DNA from: Acidimicrobiia bacterium
GTDB taxonomy: Bacteria > Actinomycetota > Acidimicrobiia > Acidimicrobiales > Aldehydirespiratoraceae
Length of the DNA: 58,889 nt
Direction: 5' to 3'
Assembly (NCBI GenBank): GCA_030432715.1
Contig: JAUIML010000003.1
Coordinates: 1-58,889, forward strand
Below are positions 1 through 8,318 of this stretch, piece by piece. How positions within the stretch are numbered: position 1 is the first letter of the stretch; the number at the start of each line of letters is the position of its first letter. The notes below the pieces were generated by a model. The model saw only the letters and a program-made list of their open reading frames with translations, was not told the DNA's origin and did no database searches. The translations under genes were made by a program, and so were the position numbers.

Positions 1-743
1 ACGAAGTTGAATCCAGGGCCCCGGAAGAACGAGCCGATCATCACGAGAACCGCCCAGAACATGAGGTGGATCGTCATGAGGGAGACCGCGAACTTGCGAT
101 CCTCGGGCTTGTTCGACGGGTTCTTGTCGATGTAGGGCGCCAGGATCAGGACGAACAGGCCGATGCCCGGGATGGTCACACCGGCGACCATCGGGTGGAA
201 CATCGTGAGGAGCTCCTGGAGACCGAGGAAGTACCACGGCGCCTTCGACGGGTTGGGGGTCTCGTTGAAGTTGGCGAGCTCGAGCAGCGGGGCGTTGACG
301 AAGATCGAGAAGATCAGGGTGAACGCGGTGATGAACAGGGCCGCCGCGAACTCGATGACCAGGAGGTGGGGCCACACGTGGACCTTGTCCTGTGGGACCG
401 CCTTGACGTCCTGGATCGACCCCGACTTGACGACGGTGAGCAGTCGCTGGGTGTGGCCGCCGGGACCGGTGGCCAGGGGTGCGGCGGCTGCTGCCGCGGG
501 CGCCGCGGCGGGCGCGGCCGTCGCCACGGCACCGCCGGTGTCGCCACCGTCGGCCTTGGACTTGGCGGCCTTGGAGCGCTCGAGCAGGTGGGCCGGGATC
601 TTGGACGCGGCCTCCTTCTGTTCGTCGCTGAGTTCGGTCTCCTCGGCCGGGGCGGCGTCGCCCGACGCCGCAGCCTTGGCCGCGGCGGCCTTGGCCCTGG
701 CCTCTTCGGCCCGCTTGCGGAGATGCTCTGGGACTTCGGTCAT
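1..743 (-). CDS. Cytochrome b C-terminal half (subunit IV-like), 3' end cut by window edge
   Basis: The ATG is at 743 and the reading frame stays open to the window edge, so the C-terminus is missing. The first ~130 residues are an Ala/Pro/Lys-rich cytosolic extension carrying two copies of a P-x-HL-x-(K/E)-R motif (VPEHLRKRAEEARAK, then IPAHLLERSKAAK). After this come membrane segments typical of the cytochrome b C-terminal domain, including NPSKAPWYFLGLQELL. In bc1/b6f complexes this place holds PEWY, whose Glu helps quinol oxidation at the Qo site; here it is APWY. It lies just downstream of the b6-like gene, as in split cytochrome b systems. Likely part of a menaquinol-oxidising complex. 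Family is clear; partner set and reaction are inferred. Confidence 0.85.
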   Translation of the reverse strand, partial: MTEVPEHLRKRAEEARAKAAAAKAAASGDAAPAEETELSDEQKEAASKIPAHLLERSKAAKSKADGGDTGGAVATAAPAAAPAAAAAAPLATGPGGHTQRLLTVVKSGSIQDVKAVPQDKVHVWPHLLVIEFAAALFITAFTLIFSIFVNAPLLELANFNETPNPSKAPWYFLGLQELLTMFHPMVAGVTIPGIGLFVLILAPYIDKNPSNKPEDRKFAVSLMTIHLMFWAVLVMIGSFFRGPGFNF

Positions 744-770
744 CGTTCCTCGTCTCTACCCATCCCCGGC

Positions 771-1568
771 CTACAGCGGACCCGAGATGCCGCCGTCCTT
801 GCGCACCCGCCAGAAGTGAATCGCCATGAAGATGACGATCACGAACGGGAGCATCAGAACGTGGAGTACGTACCAACGCAACAGGGTGTCGGTGCCGATC
901 TCGACGCCGCCGAGCAGCACGAATCTCACCTGATCACCGAAGACGGGGGTGTACCCCATCATGTTCGTTCCCACGGTCACCGCCCAGAGGGCCAGCTGAT
1001 CCCAGGGCAGGAGGTAGCCGGTGAACGACAACAACAGGGTGAGCATCAGCAGGATCACGCCGATGACCCAGTTGAACTCACGGGGTGGCTTGTAGGCGCC
1101 GTGGTAGAAGACGCGAGCCATGTGGAGGAACACGGTCAGCACCATGAGGTGCGCACCCCATCGGTGCATGTTGCGGACCAGCAGACCGAAGGTGACCGAG
1201 GTCTGCAGGGTGTAGATGTCGTCCCAGGCGGCCGCCGCGGTCGGGCGGTAGAAGAACATGAGGAAGATGCCGGTGACGGTCAGGAGGATGAAGAGGAAGA
1301 AGCTGAGCCCACCGAGGCAGAGGGTGTAGCTGACCTTGACGGCGTGACGCTTCACCTTCACCGGGTGCAGGTGGTACAGCACCGAGTTCATGATCACGTA
1401 GGACCGGTTCCTCGGGCTGTCGGTGTAGCCCTTCCGGAAGATCGAACCGGGACGGAAGATCGAATTCCAGGCCTGGCTGGAGACGATGTCGTCGCCGAGC
1501 TGCGACATGGAGTCCTGCACCCGCTGCGGGAGTGGCTTCTGGATTTCTTCGTCGGTGTCGTTCGCCAT
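771..1568 (-). CDS. Cytochrome b6-like N-terminal cytochrome b subunit
   Basis: 265 residues, ATG at 1568. After a ~60-residue hydrophilic N-terminus there are four membrane helices. Helix B has HRWGAH...FLH and helix D has LH...AIHF, giving two His pairs about 14-15 residues apart, the ligands for two b hemes. The protein ends RKDGGISGPL, close to the RKQGISGPL end of chloroplast/cyanobacterial b6. It carries electrons across the membrane from quinol. It lies 28 bases downstream of the ferredoxin gene and 27 bases upstream of the subunit-IV-like gene, so the four minus-strand genes from 2462 to the window edge look like one operon. Confidence 0.92.
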   Translation of the reverse strand: MANDTDEEIQKPLPQRVQDSMSQLGDDIVSSQAWNSIFRPGSIFRKGYTDSPRNRSYVIMNSVLYHLHPVKVKRHAVKVSYTLCLGGLSFFLFILLTVTGIFLMFFYRPTAAAAWDDIYTLQTSVTFGLLVRNMHRWGAHLMVLTVFLHMARVFYHGAYKPPREFNWVIGVILLMLTLLLSFTGYLLPWDQLALWAVTVGTNMMGYTPVFGDQVRFVLLGGVEIGTDTLLRWYVLHVLMLPFVIVIFMAIHFWRVRKDGGISGPL

Positions 1569-1596
1569 GATGCGTCTTTCTCCTGCGTCGCCCGGC

Positions 1597-2013
1597 TCAG
1601 CCGAGGCGCATTCCGTATCCGTAGCCGTGAGAGTTGGTTCGTTGGTGGGCGTCGCCGCCGGCGGCGGGGTCGCCGATCTTGCCGAGGATGATCACGCCGG
1701 TGGGGCAGCGATCGACACAGAGTGCGCAGCGGGTGCACACGTCGTCGTCGATCGTGAAGATCACGTGGTCGTTGGGGTCGGTGCCCGGGAGTTCGGTGCC
1801 GATGGCCTCGTCGATGGCGTCGGGGCGCACCATGAAGATGCACTTCCACGGGCAGATGTCGACGCAGCCCTCGCACATGATGCACTCGGACTGGTCGATG
1901 TGGATGAACTGCTTGGGCTTCACCGCCTGGCTGAGCCAGGCCGCATCGACTTCCTGGAGCACGTAGTCGTCGCGGAACTCCGGCATCGGGGGATTCGCAT
2001 CGGTCTTGGTCAC
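1597..2013 (-). CDS. Two-cluster [4Fe-4S] ferredoxin associated with cytochrome b
   Basis: 138 residues, starting at the GTG that overlaps the TGA of the upstream gene (GTGA). Two cluster-binding motifs are visible: CIMCEGCVDICPW and CTRCALCVDRCPT, each C-x2-C-x2-C-x3-CP, about 50 residues apart, so two [4Fe-4S] clusters are expected. There is no signal peptide or membrane segment, so it should sit on the cytosolic face. Its position, coupled to a membrane protein and directly ahead of b6, suggests it is a subunit of the cytochrome b complex or its redox partner. In ordinary bc complexes a Rieske [2Fe-2S] protein occurs in such operons; none is seen here. Confidence 0.9.
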   Translation of the reverse strand: MTKTDANPPMPEFRDDYVLQEVDAAWLSQAVKPKQFIHIDQSECIMCEGCVDICPWKCIFMVRPDAIDEAIGTELPGTDPNDHVIFTIDDDVCTRCALCVDRCPTGVIILGKIGDPAAGGDAHQRTNSHGYGYGMRLG

Positions 2014-2462
2014 GACGCCGCACCCTCCTTGACGAGGGGACGACCGAAGCTCGAACGGGCCGGCGCGGTCGACTCCTGCGCCTTGCCGCGATTCTGCCAG
2101 ACCGACCAGAGCCAGATGTTGCCACCGAGCACCACGCCGTAGATGACGACGGCGATGATGTGCTCGATGTGGAGATAGTTGATCGTGATGGGGTTCCAGC
2201 CGCCCTCGGTCTGGGGCTTGAGGAAGCCGCCGGGGCCGTGGAAGAACTTGTCGGAACGCCAGTTGAGCTCGTTCTCCGCCCAGACGAGCCACTGGTGCGG
2301 CACGACGCCGTAGGCCCAGAACATGAGGAAGAACACCACGAAGGCACCCATCATCGCCTCGCCCCAGGTGTGGGGCTGACCGACCGGACGTCGCTTCGCG
2401 TACGCGAGAATGCCCCCCACGATGACGGCGGTGATGACGATGGAGAGGGTGAAAGCAACCAC
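2010..2462 (-). CDS. Small membrane protein of the cytochrome b/ferredoxin operon
   Basis: 150 residues. The GTG at 2462 is chosen because AGGAG lies seven bases upstream; the longer ORF in the track runs back through the intergenic region. It has an N-terminal helix (AFTLSIVITAVIVGGILAYA), a second near residues 35-55 and a third near 100-125 (IEHIIAVVIYGVVLGGNIWL). Conserved-looking Trp and His residues (HQWLVW, HIEH) suggest a quinone- or heme-adjacent role, but I do not recognise the family. Its stop overlaps the ferredoxin start by four bases, so the two are translationally coupled and probably interact. First gene of the operon. Confidence 0.8.
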   Translation of the reverse strand: MVAFTLSIVITAVIVGGILAYAKRRPVGQPHTWGEAMMGAFVVFFLMFWAYGVVPHQWLVWAENELNWRSDKFFHGPGGFLKPQTEGGWNPITINYLHIEHIIAVVIYGVVLGGNIWLWSVWQNRGKAQESTAPARSSFGRPLVKEGAAS

Positions 2463-2497
2463 GAGCGGCTCCTGCTGGAGTCGTGGACCCACGGGGC

Positions 2498-2515
2498 TCG
2501 TGAATCCACGCACAA
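2498..2515 (-). promoter_or_regulatory. Candidate Rex operator upstream of the cytochrome b operon
   Basis: Read on the minus strand the site is TTGTGCGTGGATTCACGA. Against the Rex pattern TTGTGAA-N4-TTCACAA it matches 11 of 14 positions. It lies 36 bases upstream of the first gene of the ferredoxin/cytochrome b operon. The rex gene and a much better site (13 of 14) lie in the same window. Rex represses respiratory genes at low NADH/NAD+ in other actinobacteria. Weak by sequence alone. Confidence 0.35.
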
Positions 2516-2664
2516 GTGTAGACCCGAGCGGACCTGCGACTCGGGTTGGGCGAAGGTTTACCACGGGAAAAGTCGCCCGGACCCAATCCGGCGCCGCAGA
2601 AATCTGACGCGGGTTCGATTCCCTCCCCAAGTTGCTCCTACGTGCGACACTGCCTCTATCCTTC

Positions 2665-2692
2665 GCTCGGTCTGCACGCGTGCAGACCGAGC
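2665..2692. promoter_or_regulatory. Perfect 28-bp palindrome upstream of cytochrome c
   Basis: GCTCGGTCTGCACG is followed immediately by its exact reverse complement, with no spacer. The site lies 38 bases before the cytochrome c GTG. A loose promoter, TTGCTC at 2632-2637 and TCTATC at 2655-2660 with a 17-base spacer, would place the palindrome at the transcription start, a usual place for a repressor. It could equally act as a hairpin in the 5' leader. Nothing here identifies the regulator. Confidence 0.55.
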
Positions 2693-2730
2693 TGTAGAGA
2701 TCTTGTCCTGACCCCGCACCGGAGACGACG

Positions 2731-3552
2731 GTGACCGAAGTACCCGAGCATCTGCTCAAGAAGGCCGCAGAGGCCCGTGCCCGCCTCAAGGGTGAGAGCA
2801 CCGACGCCGCCGAAACCGCCGAGGCGCCCGCCGCCGAGGCCGCGCCCGCATCGGCCGCACCGGTTCCCGCCGCGGCCGCGGTGCCCGCCGAGCCCGAGCC
2901 CGAACCCGAGCCGGTCCCCGACACGCCCTGGGTCGCGGCGGCCAAGGCCCGCAAGACCATTCCGGTCTGGGTCATGCCCGTGCTCTTGTTCCTCCCCTTC
3001 TGGGCCATCTACTACGTCGGCTATCTCGAGCGTCCGCCGGCCGAGGGCGGTCTCGCGGTCGAAGGCGAGGAGATCTACGCCCAGTGCGCCGGCTGCCACG
3101 GTGGCGGCGGTGGCGGTGGCACCGGCCGCCAGCTCAACGACGGTGAGGTCACCCGTACCTTCCCGCACGGCGTCACGGAGAACGGCTACGACGGCCTCGC
3201 CGGCATGATCGCCTGGGTGGCCAACGGCTCGAACAAGACCGCCGAACTCGAGGGTGGCCCCGGCTACGGCGATCCCGATCGCGAGGGTGGCCAGCACCAG
3301 ATCGGTGGGGGCGGCATCATGGCCGGCTTCGCCGCAGGCCTCAACGTCGAGACCCTCGGCGCCGTGGTCTTCCACGAGCGCTCGCAGTTCGGCGACCTCG
3401 AGGCCGACCTCGTCATCGAGGAGCTCGAACTCATCGAGGAGTGGATCGAGGTCATGGAAGAGGAGGGGATCGAGATCGTCGACATCCCCTACGACACCGT
3501 GCACGAGACCCTCGAGACGGCTCGCGGCAACCTCGGTCTCGCCGAGAGCTGA
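2731..3552 (+). CDS. Membrane-anchored cytochrome c with N-terminal PEHL motif
   Basis: 273 residues, GTG start with GGAG six bases upstream. The N-terminus (TEVPEHLLKKAAEARARLKG) nearly repeats the start of the subunit-IV-like protein at 1-743. It is followed by an Ala/Pro/Glu-rich linker, one membrane helix (about residues 75-100) and an outside c-type domain with one heme site, CAGCH, next to a long Gly run. A Met in GGGGIMAGF is the likely sixth ligand. The C-terminus is very acidic. Divergent from the cytochrome b operon and probably its electron acceptor: the helix and N-in topology would hold the heme on the outer face while the PEHL tail meets its partner inside. Confidence 0.88.
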   Translation: MTEVPEHLLKKAAEARARLKGESTDAAETAEAPAAEAAPASAAPVPAAAAVPAEPEPEPEPVPDTPWVAAAKARKTIPVWVMPVLLFLPFWAIYYVGYLERPPAEGGLAVEGEEIYAQCAGCHGGGGGGGTGRQLNDGEVTRTFPHGVTENGYDGLAGMIAWVANGSNKTAELEGGPGYGDPDREGGQHQIGGGGIMAGFAAGLNVETLGAVVFHERSQFGDLEADLVIEELELIEEWIEVMEEEGIEIVDIPYDTVHETLETARGNLGLAES

Positions 3553-3555
3553 CCC

Positions 3556-4368
3556 TCAGCCCACCTCGACGACGGCGCGCGATCCCAACTCGGCGCGCAA
3601 CGAGTCGGCCAAGGCGGCCAGCGCCGGGTCGTCGGCGAGCAGCGCGATCTTGGCGTCGATGACGTCGCCCTCGACCGGCCATCCGAGCACCCACGCGGTG
3701 AACGTCTCCGACAGGTCCTCGTGGGCCGAGGTCGACGCGTAGGAGTTGACGAAGTGTGCCTCGTCGCCGCTCGCGACGCCGTCAGGCCAGAACCGTTGGG
3801 CGTAGCGGGCCAGGACCGACCCTTCGGCCGCGCACCCGAGGTCGATCACCACACCGTCGCAGTCGTCGACATGGCTGAAGGTGAACACCGCACGGTCGAG
3901 CGTGACCACGTGCGACAGCTCGTGGACGATCGTCTCCTCCAGCAGGGCACGATCGGGAAGGTCGGCCACGTCGAGACTGAGGATCCAGCCGCCGGTCGCC
4001 GACGGGTGGACGACGCCGACGAGGCCCCGCGGCTCCTCGCGCACCACCGAGAGCTGAGCCAGTGCGTCGCGGTGGGCCGCCGGCCAGATGCCGTCGACGA
4101 CCTCCCAGACGGCGGCCAGCTCGCCCTGCAGCTCGTCGCCGGCGCCGCCGTCGACGACGATCACGTCGCCGACCCGTTCGACGGTCTGACGGTACGACAC
4201 CCGTTCGACGACACGGGCGGTCTCGTCGCCGAGCTCGACGCCGGCGAGGCCGACCCGGGTCGCCGGCGGACCGCCATCGCCGTCCCACGGAGCGGCGATG
4301 TTCAGCGCCGCGGCGAGGCCCACAGCCACCGAGAGTCCTGCGATCCGTGTTCGTCGTGTGGCCATCAT
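3556..4368 (-). CDS. Membrane-anchored or secreted zinc metallopeptidase
   Basis: 270 residues from the ATGATG at 4368/4365, preceded by GGACGGAAG; the longer ORF extends antisense into the pgi gene and is not credible. An N-terminal hydrophobic stretch (IAGLSVAVGLAAALNIA) is a signal peptide or anchor. The catalytic motif HELSH is at about residue 150, and about 60 residues later HEDLSETFTAW offers a third, Glu, ligand, as in gluzincins. A Cys pair (DDCDG, LGCAAEG) may form a disulfide. I cannot assign a peptidase family or substrate. It converges on cytochrome c with a 3-base gap. Confidence 0.7.
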   Translation of the reverse strand: MMATRRTRIAGLSVAVGLAAALNIAAPWDGDGGPPATRVGLAGVELGDETARVVERVSYRQTVERVGDVIVVDGGAGDELQGELAAVWEVVDGIWPAAHRDALAQLSVVREEPRGLVGVVHPSATGGWILSLDVADLPDRALLEETIVHELSHVVTLDRAVFTFSHVDDCDGVVIDLGCAAEGSVLARYAQRFWPDGVASGDEAHFVNSYASTSAHEDLSETFTAWVLGWPVEGDVIDAKIALLADDPALAALADSLRAELGSRAVVEVG

Positions 4369-4564
4369 CTTCCGTCCGATCCGTCCGCTCCCGAGGATAG
4401 AGACCTCTCCGGCGCGGTCTCCATGGGCCGTCCGGCACGCTCTTCCTGAGCCCTCCGGCACGGGGGCGACGATCCGGTGGGCCGGAAGCACCAGTCGGGC
4501 GCGGTGACCCGCGAGACTGAGGCCGCGGCGCAGCGATGACGACTCGACCCGCGGAGGCGACCAG

Positions 4565-6199
4565 GTGGACATCACGACGAGCGAGGAGTGGTCGGCCGTC
4601 GCCGACCACGCAAGCCGCTTCGACGACCTCGAACTGCGCCGGCTCTTCGCCGACGACCCCTCACGAGCCGACACGATGACGCTGCTCGTCGGCGATCTGT
4701 TCATCGACATGTCCAAGCACCGTGTCACCGCAGCGGTGCTCTCCGACCTCGTCGCCCTGGCCGAACGGGCCGGTCTCCCGGAGCGCATCGAGTCGATGCT
4801 GCGCGGTGATCGCATCAACACGACCGAGGACCGGGCCGTCCTCCACACCGCCCTGCGAGCTCCGGCCGATCGGGTGATCGAGGTCGACGGCGAGAACGTC
4901 GTCCCTGCGGTCCACGCCGTGCTGCGCAAGATGACGGCGTTCACCGACCGCGTCCGCGACGGCGACTGGACCGGGCACACGGGCCGAGCGATCGAGACGG
5001 TCGTGAACATCGGGATCGGAGGGTCGGACCTCGGCCCGGTGATGGCCTACGAGGCGCTGGCCGCCTTCCACCACCCGCGCCTGCGCTGCCGGTTCGTGTC
5101 CAACGTCGACGGCAGCGACCTCCACGCAGCGGTCCGCGACCTCGATCCGGCCACCACCCTCTTCGTCGTCTCCTCGAAGACCTTCACCACCCAGGAGACC
5201 CTCACCAACGCCCACTCGGCGAGGCGCTGGTTGACTGCGGCACTCGGCGACGAGGCAGTCGCCACCCACTTCGTCGCCGTCTCCACGAATGCGCCCGAGG
5301 TGCAGGCATTCGGGATCGACACCAACAACATGTTCGGCTTCTGGGACTGGGTCGGCGGTCGCTATTCCGTCGACTCGGCGATCGGACTCACGCTCATGCT
5401 CGCGATCGGAGCCGAGCACTTCATGGCGTTCCTCGAAGGCTTCCGGCTCGTCGACGAACACTTCGCGCGGGAGCCACTCGAGCGCAACGCACCCGTCCTG
5501 CTCGGTCTCCTCGAGGTCTGGTACCGGACGTTCAACGACCTGCCCACCCGAGCGGTCCTCCCCTACTCGCGGTACCTGCACCGCTTCCCGGCCTACCTCC
5601 AGCAGCTCGACATGGAGAGCAACGGAAAGCGGGTGCGCGCCGACGGCACCGAGGTCACCCACGAGACGGGACCCATCGTCTGGGGCGAGCCCGGCACCAA
5701 CGGACAGCATTCGTTCCACCAGTTGCTGCACCAGGGCACCACCATCGTGCCGGCCGACTTCATCGTGATGGCCCGCCCTGACCACACCGAGGACGAGATC
5801 CCGGGGATCGGTGTCCATCACGACCTGCTCGTCGCGAACTGTTTCGCCCAGTCAGAGGCGTTGGCCTTCGGCCGGACGGCCGACGAGGTGGCTGCCACCG
5901 AGCCCGACCCGGCGCTGGTGCCCCACCGCACCTTCCCGGGCAACCGGCCCTCGACCACGATCATGGCGCCGGCCCTCACGCCCTCGGTCCTCGGGCAACT
6001 CATCGCCCTCTACGAGCACCAGGTGTTCACCCAGGGCGTGGTCTGGGGGCTCAACTCCTTCGACCAGTGGGGGGTCGAGCTCGGCAAGGTGCTCGCCCAG
6101 GCGATCGTGCCCGAGCTCAGCGACCCATCGCTGCCGCTCGCGCACGACCCCTCGACCAACGCCCTGATCGAGCGCTACCGCAACGATCGGGCGAACTGA
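4565..6199 (+). CDS. pgi: Glucose-6-phosphate isomerase
   Basis: 544 residues, the usual length for the long bacterial type. GTG start with GGAGG seven bases upstream. Interconverts glucose-6-phosphate and fructose-6-phosphate in the cytosol. Family signatures are present in order: [18 protein letters not shown] (phosphate binding), [17 protein letters not shown], the [11 protein letters not shown] block with the catalytic Glu, [18 protein letters not shown] and [12 protein letters not shown] with the catalytic Lys. It stands alone on its strand; the 3' end is one base from the convergent YceI-like gene. Besides glycolysis it feeds the sugar-nucleotide pool that the distant polysaccharide locus would draw on. 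Confidence 0.97.
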   Translation: MDITTSEEWSAVADHASRFDDLELRRLFADDPSRADTMTLLVGDLFIDMSKHRVTAAVLSDLVALAERAGLPERIESMLRGDRINTTEDRAVLHTALRAPADRVIEVDGENVVPAVHAVLRKMTAFTDRVRDGDWTGHTGRAIETVVNIGIGGSDLGPVMAYEALAAFHHPRLRCRFVSNVDGSDLHAAVRDLDPATTLFVVSSKTFTTQETLTNAHSARRWLTAALGDEAVATHFVAVSTNAPEVQAFGIDTNNMFGFWDWVGGRYSVDSAIGLTLMLAIGAEHFMAFLEGFRLVDEHFAREPLERNAPVLLGLLEVWYRTFNDLPTRAVLPYSRYLHRFPAYLQQLDMESNGKRVRADGTEVTHETGPIVWGEPGTNGQHSFHQLLHQGTTIVPADFIVMARPDHTEDEIPGIGVHHDLLVANCFAQSEALAFGRTADEVAATEPDPALVPHRTFPGNRPSTTIMAPALTPSVLGQLIALYEHQVFTQGVVWGLNSFDQWGVELGKVLAQAIVPELSDPSLPLAHDPSTNALIERYRNDRAN

Positions 6200-6200
6200 C

Positions 6201-6980
6201 TCAGCGGGCCAGGATCAGCTGGAACTCGACGATGCCGTCGTCGGCCACCGACACCACGATCGGGGCCGAGGGCGGAGTGACGCCGAAATCCTCCCAGAAG
6301 AGCCCGGTGCTCCCGACGATGACGGCGAAGCCGTCGTCTCGCACGTTGGCGTCGATGTCGAACTCGACGCTCCGGGTCACGCCGGCCACCGTCAGGTCGC
6401 CCTCGATCGAGAAGCTCTGCGCGTCGCCGCCGACCTCGAGTGACGACACGTCGACACCACCCGCGAACGTGAAGGTGGCCTCGGGGAACTCGCTGGCGTT
6501 GATGGCCCTGCGAATCGCGTTCTCGCGACGGGAGTCGTTGGACGAGATGGTGGTCATGTCGACGGTCACCTCCGCGCCCGTGAGCTGACCGTCGGTGATC
6601 GTCACGGTGCCGGTCACGTTGCCGGAGCGCCCGACCGCGGTCACCGCCCCGACCGTCAGCTCCTCGTCGACCCGGAACCCGGCGAAGCTGCCACTGGCCG
6701 ACTCGAAGTCGAACTCGCCCACTTCGTCGTCGACGACCCAGACGCCATCGATCCCGTCGGCGACAACCGGGGCGTCGTCGCCAGTCCCCTCGTCGTCACC
6801 GTCGTCGGGATCAGCGTCGCCACCATCACCATCGGCGGCCAGGTCGGCATCGAGCTGGTCGTTGGCGCTGCCCACGTCGACCGCGTCGGGGGCGTCGTCC
6901 TTGAGGAAGAGGAACCACACGGCCACCGCCACTGCGATCACCGCGACCAGTCCGCCACCGATCAGATACTTCTTGTTCAT
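6201..6980 (-). CDS. YceI-family protein with N-terminal membrane anchor
   Basis: 259 residues from the ATG at 6980, which has AGGAGCAGGACA just upstream. A Lys-rich start and one helix (LIGGGLVAVIAVAVAVWFLF) are followed by a strongly acidic linker (about residues 35-75, Asp/Gly-rich) and a YceI-like beta-barrel domain (WVVDDEVGEFDFESASGSFAGF ... GDLTVAGVTRSVEFD). YceI proteins are lipocalin-like barrels that bind isoprenoid-type lipids. The anchor holds the domain outside the membrane. It lies 75 bases downstream of hemL on the same strand and may be read through from the heme operon, but a role in heme synthesis is not implied. Confidence 0.85.
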   Translation of the reverse strand: MNKKYLIGGGLVAVIAVAVAVWFLFLKDDAPDAVDVGSANDQLDADLAADGDGGDADPDDGDDEGTGDDAPVVADGIDGVWVVDDEVGEFDFESASGSFAGFRVDEELTVGAVTAVGRSGNVTGTVTITDGQLTGAEVTVDMTTISSNDSRRENAIRRAINASEFPEATFTFAGGVDVSSLEVGGDAQSFSIEGDLTVAGVTRSVEFDIDANVRDDGFAVIVGSTGLFWEDFGVTPPSAPIVVSVADDGIVEFQLILAR

Positions 6981-7055
6981 TGTCCTGCTCCTGAGAGGGT
7001 CGTTGGTCGCCTGTTCGTGCACCGAAGCCGAACGGTTCGCGATTTCGATGAGAAA

Positions 7056-8318
7056 TCAGAGATTCTTCGCCACCCGGCGAACGGCCTCGATCGTGGCATC
7101 GACCTCGTCGCTACCGTGGGCGAGGCTGGGGAAGAGGGCCTCGTAGGCCCCGGGAGCGAGCGCCACGCCGGCCTCGAGCATCCCGTGGAAGAAGCGTTCG
7201 TACACGCCGTTCTCACAGACGGCCTTGGCCCCCTCGAAGTCGACCGGCGCCTGCGGGCCGAAGAAGAGGCCGAGCAGAGGGCCGACCCGCGGCACGGAGG
7301 CGACCACGCCGGCGTCGGCGAAGGCCTCGATCATCCCGGCCTGGAGCGTCGCCGCGGTGGCGGTCAGCTGGTCGTAGGCGGCCGGCGTGAGCTGCTCGAG
7401 TTGGGCCAGACCGGCCGCCATGGCGAGCGGGTTCCCCGACAGGGTCCCCGCCTGGTACACCGGCCCGAGCGGGGCCAGGTGCGACATGATCTCGCGTGAG
7501 GCGCCGAAGGCGCCCACGGGCAGTCCGCCGCCGATCACCTTGCCGAAGCACCAGATGTCGGGCTTGACCTCGAACCACTCGGCCGCCCCGCCGCGGCAGA
7601 GGCGGAACCCGGTGATCACTTCGTCGAACATCAACAAAGCACCCGTGTCGTCGCACGCGGCGCGCAGGCCGGCGAGGAAGCCGGGCTGGGGCTCGATGAG
7701 CCCCATGTTGGCCGCGACCGGTTCGACGATGACCGCCGCGACCGTGTCGTCGATCTCGGGGACGACGTTGTAGGGCGCGACGATCGTGTCGGCGACCGCC
7801 CCTTCGGTGACCCCTTCGGATCCCTTGAGTCCCTGTTGGGCGACTCCCGACCCTCCGGCGACGAGCAGCGAGTCGGAGTGGCCGTGGTAGTTGCCGGCGA
7901 ACTTGAGGATGCGGTCTCGACCGGTCGCGCCGCGGGCGAGACGGATCGCCGTCATCGTCGCCTCGGTGCCGGACGACACCATGCGCACCATCTCCATGCC
8001 GTCGATGCGGCGACACATCTCCTCGGCCAACAGCACCTCCGCCTCGGTCGGCGCGCCATAGCTGGTGCCCTTGGCTGCCGCCGACTCGACCGCCGCGGTG
8101 ACCGCGGGGTGGGCGTGGCCGAGGATGCCGGGGCCGTAGCTCATCACGTAGTCGATGTAGCGGTTGCCCTCGACGTCGTAGACGTGCGGCCCCTCGGCCC
8201 GAGCGACGAAGTAGGGGGTGCCACCGACCGAGCCGAAGGCCCTGACCGGGGAGTTGACCCCGCCGGGGATCACGGCGCGGGCGCGCTCGAACAGCGCGGC
8301 GTTCGTCGGCTCGGTCAC
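7056..8318 (-). CDS. hemL: Glutamate-1-semialdehyde 2,1-aminomutase
   Basis: 420 residues. The GTG start overlaps the hemB stop (GTGA). Converts glutamate-1-semialdehyde to 5-aminolevulinate with PLP, the second step of the C5 pathway begun by HemA in the same cluster. Visible features: PGGVNSPVRAFGSVGG at the N-terminus, VSSGTEATMTAIRLARG, FDEVITGFR (PLP ring) and CFGKVIGGGLPVGAFG with the Schiff-base Lys near residue 260. Last heme gene of the operon, in the unusual order hemB then hemL after the hemA-hemC-hemD block. Confidence 0.96.
   Translation of the reverse strand: MTEPTNAALFERARAVIPGGVNSPVRAFGSVGGTPYFVARAEGPHVYDVEGNRYIDYVMSYGPGILGHAHPAVTAAVESAAAKGTSYGAPTEAEVLLAEEMCRRIDGMEMVRMVSSGTEATMTAIRLARGATGRDRILKFAGNYHGHSDSLLVAGGSGVAQQGLKGSEGVTEGAVADTIVAPYNVVPEIDDTVAAVIVEPVAANMGLIEPQPGFLAGLRAACDDTGALLMFDEVITGFRLCRGGAAEWFEVKPDIWCFGKVIGGGLPVGAFGASREIMSHLAPLGPVYQAGTLSGNPLAMAAGLAQLEQLTPAAYDQLTATAATLQAGMIEAFADAGVVASVPRVGPLLGLFFGPQAPVDFEGAKAVCENGVYERFFHGMLEAGVALAPGAYEALFPSLAHGSDEVDATIEAVRRVAKNL

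Noticed and set aside
66-1691. Plus-strand ORF of 541 residues and other long ORFs opposite the cytochrome genes
   Set aside because: Arg/Glu/Gly/Asp-rich low-complexity translation, typical antisense shadow in GC-rich DNA; the minus-strand proteins are clear family members.
2600-2636. tRNA-like T arm (GGGTTCGATTCC) upstream of cytochrome c
   Set aside because: The T stem has a mismatch, and no acceptor, D or anticodon arm can be fitted upstream. At most a relic.
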